A stretch of DNA of 64,000 bases from Chrysaora quinquecirrha (taxonomy: Eukaryota > Cnidaria > Scyphozoa > Semaeostomeae > Pelagiidae), in assembly GCA_014526335.1 (NCBI GenBank), contig JACTAT010000289.1, positions 260,990 to 324,989 on the forward strand. Direction: 5' to 3'. The notes beneath the pieces are model-generated. The model was not told where the DNA came from. It ran no database searches and saw nothing but the letters and a program-made list of their open reading frames with translations. The translations under genes were made by a program, and so were the position numbers. Numbering within the stretch: position 1 is the stretch's first letter; the number at the start of each line of letters is the position of its first letter. Shown in pieces: positions 34,801-46,800 of the stretch.

Positions 34801-37800
34801 AGTGTTTGTTCAGTTGAGTGGCCAGATGAACTGAACATCCCACTGAACAAATTTTGATCACCAAACACTTTTTACTCCAATCAAACATTCACTGAACAAT
34901 GTTCAATGACTGAACAAGGTGGTCAAATGCACTGGATTTTCACTGAACTTCAATGTTCAGTTCATTTGTCCAGGGCCTAAGGTATTTATAGGTTATGCAA
35001 TGAATGAATGAATTATTGAACGAAGGAAAAAATGAGGAAAAAGTGAATAATCTTAGAATGCTTAAAAAAGAATGAGCATTTGATTGTAAACTGATGGATT
35101 GGTATGTCAGCGTGTAGGAAGTAGAATGAAAGAAACAACTAATAGAAGAATAAAAGAGATAAATGAACGAAATAAAAAGTGAAGGAAACAGGGAAAAAGA
35201 ACGAATGAAAAACATTTGAACGAATAGACGAGTATTGTTTATATAAATGAATTTAAGGATGCAATAGTGAATTAATCAAAATAGTGAAAAGGTGAGCGAA
35301 GGAATGATTTGATTAACGAATGAATGACTGAATGAATAAATTAATGAATGAATTAATGAACAAATAAATGCACGAATGACTGAAAGACTGAATGAATGAA
35401 AAATGAACGAAAGGAAAAAAATGAATAAATAAACTTTTGAATGAATGGAGGATTGGATAACTAGCGATTGTTAATCTAATAAAAAACGAATGAATTGGGA
35501 AATTGTTACAAACCCCAACAGCATAACTGCGGTCTCTGGAATTTGAAGACCAGATCAACCTGATTTTATCAGTTGACAAAGCGATCAGCTGGAATCCAGA
35601 TTCTAAATCAAAATTGGAATATTTATTAACTTATGAATTTCACCTACAAATGTAAATCAAATAAGGAATTTAAACAGCATAAATGAAATCATTCTTCAAA
35701 TCAATCTAATAGCCAAATCAAATGAAAATATCAAATGTTTGAACGGCAGAATTAGGAGCACCAGGGATGAGATTCTGAAACAACTGATATAGGTTCCCTT
35801 AAACTTTACATAGCCATATAGCCACATCAGTCACTTAAGCTATGGTATGGCTAAACTAGGAGACTTCTCGCGCGCAGCACTGTAGTTGGCATGTCTCCCA
35901 GGGTGGCCAAACATGCGAGTGACAAGCGAGCAACATGTCCCCCGAGTCATGTGCATGTCCCTGAGACAAGAAATGTTTCTGTTGCCTGCCAGAAACCTTT
36001 GCCTGTCTCTTGCTAAAAATTTTGTCGCGCGCTACAAAGTTTCCCAGGTGGCTAAACCGAGAGACACCGAGGGGAAATCAATCAATGTCGCGCGCGACAT
36101 GTCTCCAAGTTAATCAAGGCCTTTACACTGGCCATTTCTTTCGGTGGATGAACTGTTGGAACTTCACTGAAGCCACGTTTTAGGGAAGACGGTGAAGGAA
36201 AGAGCCTGTTGTCTCAATCAGCAGTGCATTCTTCTGAAGAAACAAGTCGTATTCTTCAAGTCTATTTTCTTTCCTTTCAATAAGCAACCAGGGCTGAGAT
36301 TGTGCTAAAATTTCTGATGAAATAGCTTTCTTTATACTGTACATCCTTGCAAACTTGTCAGTTACGTTGAGAAGCCAGAAAAGAGCCAAAATAAGAGGTT
36401 TTAGGGGGTACCAGGCATTCTGTGGCGGCTGAAACCCTAGATATGTTAAGCAACTCTTGAGGGCTGGACGAAAGTCAAGTTGCTTATTGAAAAAAAAAGT
36501 GTAAAGCTGATTCTGAACTAGAACCTCCCTTAATGGACATCGCTTTACAGCAGAAGCCTAACTAAGATGGACAAAAACAATGGTTCCACAGTTTGGTAAA
36601 TAAGGAACATTTCACGTGTCTTTTTTAATGTTTTGGACATTTATTGATAGGATATGGATAGAAATCGATTGGAGTCAATTGGAAGGGACCAGTGCCTATT
36701 GGAAGGAAACTTTTACTTTAGGGAGACGATGCATCAATTCATGACTATGGGAGTAAATGTGAAAACACAATACTTGAGAAAAGCGTTTACTCATGCTGTA
36801 AACAAATTTAATGGGGTTTTTGCTCAATGGTGGATTAAAAGGGAAGCGTCTTTTTGAAGCGATTTGAAACATATTATAATATCAATTTTGGTAAAGGAAA
36901 GCAGTGACTAATCATGTTATCTAACCGATTTGGTCTGTTAATGGAATTAGCAGCCGCATAAATGATATACTCGATTGGAAAAGGAACCATATAAGAGAAA
37001 CCCTATGAATAAATATACGTTGAGTGATAAATATAACTTTAAGATAAATCTCAAAGAGATTAACCTAATAGGTGTCTTATACTTGTATAAGTAGCCACAA
37101 AGGAAAGTGCCACACAGGGTCCAGATAACTAAACTTCAATTAAATAAGTCATTTCACTCATCCAAATTCTGGCTAGGATGTGCAAGGAAGCTATTTATCA
37201 ATCGAGATGGGCTATTACTAAAAGCAGGAACGGGGAATATCAGCGGGAACGAGCGGGAATCACCGGGAACGAGCGGGAATGGCCGGGAACGAGCGGGAAT
37301 CAGCGGGAATGGGCGGGAATGACCGGGAATCAGCGGGAACGGGCGGGAATGACCGGGAACGAGCGAGAATCAGCGAGAACGGGGGGAATGACAAGCAATC
37401 AACGGGAACGAGCGGGAACTGGCGGGAATAATGGCAAACGGAGAGTTCTGAGAGTCACAAAAGATCGAATAATGAATATAAAATAACAAAGATTTATAAG
37501 TTTAAAAATTTTTAATGCCTGCCAAATCGAAATCTTCTTTTTCAAAATTTAATTAGGAAAGAAGAAATAGGAAATATCACCGAGTTTTCATCTAAGCCAC
37601 CATAGTTCCTTAAAGTTCTTTGGCTTTTTTGGGAATTTCCAGCCACGAATTTCGATTCTTTACAATGGTGTTCCTTACACAAAACGTGTAGGTGAAGGTG
37701 AAGGTGAAATGGTGTTTTAGCGCCAGCCGCTAGGGTCTCAGTAGTAGGTTAACTAATCGAGACCTCGACCCTGGCCGTGACGCTACCGTGGCTGGGCTCG

Positions 37801-40800
37801 AACCCTGACCACACTGAGCTTCTGACACCACGAGTCAGCTGGATTACACCACGACGCCACAGCACCGCTGTAGTTGTAGTAGATCACTCAGTAAGCGTAC
37901 TAGATAGGGAGTCATCAATTTACACATATATTTTGGCAAACAAAATGGTATACCATCATACCTGTTTCTTGTTTCTGTTTCGTCTGATTCGTTGAGCATT
38001 GAATAATGCTGCTGTTGAACGATAGACCAGAGAACAACTGAGCAGCTATCTTCACTTCGTATAAGGCATTAATATCTGAAATTAAGAAGGTAATCAAAAT
38101 CTTTTGGATCAAAGATTCTACACACATAATACACCAGCTTTCACAAAAAGGGAATGAGATAAGTTGAGGGGCATTTCACTCCACGAAATGTTGTACGAGG
38201 CTGTTGATGGGACAAAAGGAGTTTTAGGGGATCTCCATTTAAAACAAAAAGATACAAAGGTGTAAGAGATACAGGCGTAATCGACGTGGGTTGGGGTCGG
38301 AGCTACTCCTACGGCCCAAAAGCCTTTGTGGTCCCAAGTGACTCAATAGCCAATTTTCCCCCAGTTAATATTTATGTCAGAATTAAATTTACCCTCTTTC
38401 GCCATAATTCTACTTGAAAATGTTTTGCTCTTTGTTGATCCTTTATTTAATCGAATACTTCTCTCGCTGATTTGGTTAAATTTGGCTTAATATCGGAAAA
38501 AAATCCTTGCTTAAGGGCCCCAAAGCAATTTATTCCTAAGAGCCCTACAAGGGGTAACTCACTTCTGATATCTTGTACACCCTAGCTGGAATCTCTATTG
38601 TTGTCATAAGAATCTTGTAACAATCCTTTTGTTTCAATAGGAATCTCATGCGCTTTTTCGAAGAGTGAAATGCCCCTCGGAGCCCTGAACTGTTCCGTAA
38701 CCACACGGACGAGATGCCAAAAAATTAATCCCCCCCCCCTCATCGGGTTAAGCTGTGTATCAATTGGATACTACAGTTTCAAAGATACTTATCATTGTTT
38801 CTTCATTTTGAAATTTATCCGAAGTCTGGGATTTCCTTCAGATGAACGGAAGATTCATATTGCTTTATTAAAATTTTCAGACAGGTTTTGCTATGGAAAC
38901 AGATGTAGCAATGGAAATATTAGTAACAACAATTCTCATGCAATTCTTACCAAGATTATGAAGTGTCGTTTCTGTACTGTTGGAGGACACATCATAAGTG
39001 TATGACTTTTATCTGAACGTGCCATTATAACGAATTTATCAATTTGCTTATAAGGATCGAAAGGTGCATTCCATGTCACCTTCAGCGATGATCCATTCGC
39101 TGAGCAGCTTGGCTTTGAGAAGTCACCTAAAGAAGGCAGTAAAGATGTAAATGGATGGCTTCTATGTTATTACAGGAAAATGTTATTAAGTCACTATAAA
39201 TTATTATTATTTTTTTTTTACATACTTTATTCACAGTTGGTTTTTTTTTGTAGCTGAAGCTAATTTACACCAACTTTTAGCAGGCTATTTTAGCAACAGG
39301 ACGTCACAAGTGAAGAAGACGTCACGAGTAGACAAAGAATTCTGGAACTAGTTATTTTCCCGCGTCATGATATCCCGCGTTATGGCGACAACGTCATTTT
39401 GGCTGTTTTCACGTTCTCATGAGAACGCCAAATTTCGCGTTGTTTTCGAAGCTGTAATAGTTACTTCAGCAATCATACCTTTTAATTATTGTGATAATCT
39501 GCATCTTTCACGAGGAGAAAAAAAGCTTTTAAGTATGTCCAAAGATGTTTCCTATCTGACTTACCATAAGATTTCAAAACAACATCTTTAATCAGTCCAT
39601 CGTCGAGCTTTGTATCCCAAATGGCTATTTTATCGAACAGTATTTTCGGGCCCTGAAAGCTGCCTAGACCAGCTAGTGTACCAATCATTAGAGTTGAGCT
39701 TTTACCAGATTTAATTTCGTTGTATGATATTGTTCCTGTATTGGTCAGAACGCCATTTGCATAAATCGAGAGGTTTTTTGTTGAATATGTCATTGTTACG
39801 TGCGTCCAGTGTTGCTTCCAGAGGATGATGGTCGCTTTATGCTGCAAAATGCCAACATTGACGATGAACTGTAACTTGTGATGTTCTGAAATCAAAAGAA
39901 AAGTATCACAACAACAGATTATTATGCCATTGCATTAAAACAACTTCAGAGTATGTTAAGCCAGGCTTATGAAGACCTATTATACGAAAGAACTAACGCC
40001 CGCTAGTTGTACCTGCCAACTTATGTCGATTTGTTAACAGCTAGCAAATGCTTATGGGATAAGGTTGATCGCGGATGCAGGAGCGCAACTGACGAGACAC
40101 AGTTACCAACTAATCGCAAAAGATGAACATGCAAAACTTTCTGGAACTGTGCACCGACTACTCGACTACTTGCCGTCAGTCGACGTCGTGGAGTGGGTGG
40201 CCAAGCTTCTCAGTCAGTTCTAATTAGACAGCTGAAGTTAAGCTTAGTCGTGTGACGTCAGCATCTGGATGGGTGACGTTCCAGATGGATGGCTAAACAA
40301 CTCATTCTGCCGTCCTTCGGAAGGGACGTTAAACTAGGGGTCCCATGCCTGGATGCGGCATGCATAGTAGGCCTAAATTAGCTGACAAAGCTAGAAATAA
40401 CAGCCCACTCAAAATAAAGTATTAACAACAACAACAACAACAAAAATCGCGACAACAAGCTCTGACTGTGCACAATGTCGACAGAAGCCTGGTTTTAGTC
40501 TTAGGGTATTCCCAGGGTGAGACTATTGCAATCTATAAGCATTTAAAGACAGTGAATCACTTTAAGCACTTTTAGCTAATTTTGTTAGTCATTTGTTCGT
40601 CTCTGGCAAATTGTTTGGTTATTGTTTAAAATTCTGGCAATTTTTTGGGGTGATTGTTTAAACTTTGCATTGTTTATCAAAAAAGAGTGTAGTCAAAAAC
40701 TCCCTTTTATTCCGACCCCCTCGACCACTTGTTTATTATAAGCCCCGTTTATTTGGCACAGAAGTGTATATCAGCCACTGACATGGCCTTGTAAGGTTCG

Positions 40801-43800
40801 AAACAGGGACGCCGGAGAAGGGACGCGGGGGGGGGGCAAGCGCCCCTACTGCCCTTCGTAAAGGGGGCAAAAGTGCCCTTTCAATGTAAAACGATAATTG
40901 ACTTTGACAACGTTAAATACCATGATTCGCCATTATTGTGTATCTTTTTCTAATTAAAATTGTATTTGTTGTTATGTTTTAGTTTAGTTGTAGACCATGT
41001 ATCATATGATATAGCGTCGAATTTGAAAAAAAAATTGTGCAATTCGAAATGCGTACATGTGGAGACATAGCCAAAAATTGTCGCATAAAAACATGATTAA
41101 TACTCGTTCAAAAATTTTTGTTGCATTTTAAGCCTGCATAAAGGGCGTGGACCCAAAAATGTTCCTGGGGGAGTACCACCAAACCCCCTAACTTTTTATC
41201 TCAAATGCCCTTACGTTCCTGGTCGCCCCCTTGCCCTACCATTGCTCCGGCGTCCCTGGTTCGAAATGACGTAACAAATCAAATAAGAGAAAAGAAACGA
41301 GAATTATTACAAACAAAATTTACCTTTATCAGCTAAGAAAGTGATTTTGATTATTGGTTCATCAAAGTTCGATGTAAGAGTGATCAGATCAAATTGTACC
41401 GAATCATTCATCGACACTTGACAATTCAGCCAGAAAGACAAGGTCATACCAGACTTGCACTGTTTTAGATCAGTCAGACAGACATGATCGTACTCTCCAA
41501 ATCGTACAGCAGCTTTGCCAAGCTGTATCTCCATATAAGCATCACCTTTTCCAGTCAATGAAACACCATTCATTCCATAGATTGTTGCTTCGGACATAGT
41601 CACGACATCTTTTATTCCTGTGATGTAATCTAAGGGCCAGTAATGTGATGCATTTTTGTACACAGAACCTGAAAAAAAGAGAGAGAGAAAAAATAATGAT
41701 ATCAGAGCCAAAACACAAGGAATGGCACTGGAGTCAGCCATAGGGGCGTGGCCATACTCCTAAGACCGAGAGCGACAAAACGTTTTTTCGGCGTTGAAGG
41801 CTCTAGCTATTCAAGGGTCATAAAATCAGGTAAAAAGTTATTTACAATCTTCAATTAGGCGTGGAACTTCTCACATCGTCCGAGGGGGGATTCAGTCGTT
41901 TGAAATCTCGTTGTACACCTTTGTTGGGAATCCTATTGTTTCTATTGAAATCCCTTGGAAAACCTTTTGTTTTAATAGAGATATCGAAGCCTTTTTATAG
42001 AGCGAAATGCCCCTTGACGAAATCGATTTTGATGAATAGGGATAAGCACATGTACTGGTGGCTCAGTGGATAACACTTGCGCTTCCATTATCTAAGAGTT
42101 TGATCCTTACACGTGTAACTAATCAGGTGCAGCTGGAATTGGTGGAAGGGGCGACTGTATATAAGACATCTCTTCTCTTCTCAGGTCGTACAAAAAACAC
42201 TGAACACCTTTCCCTAAAGTGTATTATATAGGTCATAACAACGACTGCCAAAAAGTAAGGTCTAAAATTGCATGACGTTAATTAGACTCGAGCTGTCTCA
42301 GTGAATGGGCTCAAACCCAAATCTACGTCAAAATAGGGGGATCTTTCGGAAAAAAAGCTACCAAAGCGACCTGATCCTGATTGCATCTTAGCCACTGGGC
42401 AATTTCAAGGAACGGTGGCGTATTCAGATCTCCAAACCTGGACGATCAAATGGGTGTGGTCAAAGAAAATTACCTTTTGGAAAAACAAATCAAAGTCTCC
42501 TAAGAACTTTTCGTCACATTTAGGTTGTATTTTCGTCATATATTCGCTATTGAATTGAACTTTTGAGGCTCAATGACCAATACAAACAGTAGTTACGAAT
42601 ATTAGAACTTTGAATTCATATTCCATTTGAATTTCGGTCGGCTGCACAAAATAAAAATCGTGATTTCCGTGCATACTTTCTTTACACGCATTGTCTTGCT
42701 CTATGATGTTATGTACCTTGATGTTGCGCTTCTTAATCAGATAATCGACATACAATTCCAATGTATTAGGGGTTAAGGATAGCATGCAGAGCAGCGCAGT
42801 CGAACGATGTCCTCTTTCTCTGACTGACAGATGAGTGTTTTAAGCTTTTGTGCATAGCAGCAGTAGATGGAAAATAAAAGCATTACAAATACTCCTCAAA
42901 GGTGGCTCACCTATATTTTTAAAGCTAGAAAAACTGTTTAATTTACAGAGTGTGGACTCTATTGGGAGGGAGTCTTGCTTTTATCATTCTTCACGTATCA
43001 CAAACACCCCGGGGTACTCCCACTGAGGTCCGACAAGGGGCCCTAGTCGGTTTAAGGGTCTTACCAAATGACTACCAAATGACCCGTTTTTAATAGCTAC
43101 TATCCTCTTCATTCGATGTCTTGGTGTTTTGAGCATAGTTTGCAACTTTTGTGTATGTGAATGTTCGCAAAGTTTTTAACAAAAGATTTTACTGTGGGAT
43201 TGAATGCTATCAAAACGGCATGATTTTTAGCTTTTTACACTACCATTTGGGGGTTACACGCTTTTTTTATAAGGAACCACTTTATAAGGAACCTACATGT
43301 AGAAGGCCTGCAAATTTAAAGAACTTATACTACTAGAGAGAAAATAACTAAAGAACTTTTTATTGTTGAATAGTTTTATCACTGCAAATAATCAAGAATT
43401 AGAAAGCCGATTCCATTCATTTGCTGTTGAAAATCACATAAATTTTACATTCAGCATGTATCAAATGTTTCCATGAGTAGTCTCGAGCTTTGCTCACATG
43501 CAAGTGTCTCTCTTTTATTGTTAAGACCACTGTATGTGCAATTAGAATTAAGGAACTATTAAGGAACTTTTTGAACTACAATTGCCTCAAAAGAGGTCCA
43601 AAAATAAGGAACTTTTAGAACTAGGCCTTTATAGGTAGGTTCCTTATAAAAAAAAGCGTGTATTGTAAAAATTTACTACAAATTGAGGTTATTTTTAATT
43701 CTTTAGCCCTGACTGGATCCACCTATCAGGCCTCAATGGGAGAATCCCAGGGCACAAACGTGAGGTTGTTTTTTCTCGAGTTTGAGATTGGCGAAGAACC

Positions 43801-46800
43801 ATGGATTGGAATTAGACTAACTAATCTGTATTATTTCCTCAAAGCAACCAATGCTTCCTTGAAGCAATTAACACGAGGATTGGCTAAATTGCTCCATGTC
43901 TAACCATATATCATTGTGGGCAGATAAGGGATATCTTCTTAATGCTTGGAGAGAAAAAAAAATAACATCGTCTTATTCCACGTACAAACGGGCTAGACGA
44001 CTGGACGCGACTGGACGGATCACGATCGCTTGGATAGAAATATGCTCTCAAGTATTGAAAGGTGTTCTATCGAAACCACTCTCAGGCGGTACAGACGATT
44101 GGGAGTTGTAAAGATATAAAATGCAATTTTTATATACATTTGCACTCTTTTTTTATAAGAGACCTGTTTGTAAGAAACTCAGTACTGAGATCAATATTGG
44201 TTAAGAAACTTTCAGTACTGGACCCAAAATGATAAGAAATTCGCAGGTCTCAACAATCTTTAGAGTTAGAAATATAGCATCGAAAAACGAACTTCTGTTA
44301 CACCATAAGTGTCTATTTTTACAAAAGAACAGCTGATGTATACGTGAATTGTATTGCTTCTTCTATTTGTCAAATTTAAGTGTCCATTGCCTGTTTTGGC
44401 ATTAAAAAATGTTGATCCCTGAGAAACCCTAAGAAACTTTCAGTACCAAAATTGTCCAAAACCAAAGAAACTTTGAGTACTGAAAAAAATCTTAGTTTCT
44501 TATAAAAAAAGAGTGTAAACGATCTGGTTTCCATACGATCATACGTTTCATGCGATCGTTCTGATCATGTTATAACACGTGCACAAAACGATCCAGACGG
44601 TCATATGGAAACAGCCACACATAAGGATCCTTTGGATCGATCGTCCCAGTCGATTCAAAAATCCACTGATGATCGGGCAAATCGAGACGATCATATGAAA
44701 ACTAAGCTTTAGCCTCAGCTGATCTATATAAGACCCTTCTAACTTCTCATGTAAACCAGACAGCATGGAAAAACCGACAGCGGACAGAGTATGGAGAATG
44801 ACAAGTGGTGAGCGAGTCTTTTTCACAATCAATAATACACTTTTTTTTCAATAAGCAGCTTGACTTTGGTCCAGCCCTCAAGAGTTGCTTAACATATCTA
44901 GGATTTCAGCCGTCACAGAATGCCTGGTACCCCCTAAAACCTCTTATTTTGGCTCTTTTCTGGCTTCTCAATGTAACTGACAAGTTTGCAAGGATGTACA
45001 GTATAAAGAAAACTATTTCACCAGAAATTTTAGCACAATCCCAGCCCTGGTTGCTTATTGAACAGTTGCTTATTAAAAAAAGAGTGTAGTGGTTTTGATT
45101 CCTGCACCAAGGTCAAACAAACCGCGAAAACGAGGAGAGCCGCAGGTCCGTGCAATTACAGGCAGAAAGCAAAAGCAAAATATAAGAAGCGCGGTTACAA
45201 AGAGAAACACTGGGTTAATATGCTATTCAGTGGGTCCGCTATGCTCAGCACAGAGAAACCAATACTGCAAGTTACAAAGACAGAAACGTATATGTGCCTA
45301 ACGAACCTAAATACAATCTTTTTTTATGAGAACATATTTTATGAGAACATCGACGCTCGATTTTCCAAAAAAAACGAACAAAGTAAGAACATGTCAAGCC
45401 TCAGATGAAAAATAGGAAACAAGAAAATAAGTTTTTAGAAACTTCATCTCATGTTAATAGCACATAGCCATGCAATAACTCAAAAAGTATATAGTAGATA
45501 TGCAAAACTTTTATTTCAGTAGCTGCTACCCATGAAGGTAGGGGTGGGCGCCACTCCTATTCCTGATCCGAAGACTACCTACACTCATCCCAAGAGAGAG
45601 AATGAGTACCATTTTTATAAGTCTTTGATATGACTCTGTCTTGGCTTGAACCCAAAACACGGCGACTCGTGGGCGAGCACGCTACCACCAGGCCACGCGA
45701 TAGCAGTTTTTTTATAAGCAACCAAGAGGTAGAAGGCCTAAAACTTTAAGCAACGTATAATACAACAGGAAAAAAACCTAAGCAACTTTTTAAATTTTTG
45801 ATAATTTATATCACTGCAAGCAATCGAGAATTGATCAACAATTTTCATTCATTTGTCGTCAAAACTCGCATATCAACGGAGTGTTTCTCGTTAAGTGAGG
45901 CATGTTAGAATTTTCTGTTTTTCTAGCCTCTGTACTATTCTTAGGGCAAAAAGATACAGTTAAAATTAAGCAACTATTAAGCAACTTTTGATACTAAAAC
46001 GTGGCCATAAAAGGTCCAAAAATAAGCAACTTTTTTAACTAGGGCCCAACGAAGTTGCTTATAAAAAAAACTGCGTGTACTGTATTGTTCGTAGAAGCAA
46101 TTTGTTGTGTGTCGTTGAAGAACAATCAATGTTGAAATAAGAACATTATTAAGAAAACTCGAGTCTCGAATTATTTAAAAAATAAGAACACCGAGCCTTG
46201 GCAAAATCTATGTGGTTCTTATAAAAACGAATGCAACTATCCTGTTAACTACCCTATCCAGTCTAATGCAGACCACAGAAGACAGAATTGTAGCATTGTA
46301 ATACAACACTTTTTTTATAAGAATATTGTTTATAAGAATATTCAGGCTCAGAATCATCCAATTTTTAAGAGTATTGTAAGAATATTGCTCAGCCTCAGCT
46401 CCAATATTTCTGTCTCATTCTTCAGCAGATGCCTGTTTTGCAATGTTAGAACGAAATTTCATGATTGTTAACAACATTATTTTTGTTAATAGTTAAATAT
46501 TTCTTATTTCTCGACCTTATGAGATGATTTTTCTTTAAAGTATGTTCCCCTAAAACCATATCAGGTTTGAAAAATAAGAATACTTTAAGAATATACTCAG
46601 GCTCAAAACGAACATTTCTTAAGAATATTGAGGGTGGACAAAATTTATAGTATTCTTATAAAAAAAGAGTGTAATACAAAGAAACATACCATTGGATAGG
46701 AATAACTCCTTTAATTTATTATCATCAATCGTCTCATTCTTCCCAACAGTTAATTGTATCAGAATGGAGATGCATAAAGTTCCAAAAAGCATTTCCGAAG

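Noticed and set aside
37178..37486. Gly/Arg/Asn-rich frame
   Set aside because: Product of the 10-bp tandem array; a 10-bp period cycles through all three frames.
45058..45408. Basic frames of 70-116 codons
   Set aside because: They begin within a MITE terminus and show no recognisable domain or splice support.
45605..45702. tRNA gene on the minus strand
   Set aside because: A and B boxes are present, but the acceptor stem does not pair and no discriminator or terminator context is visible. Better explained as a SINE head.
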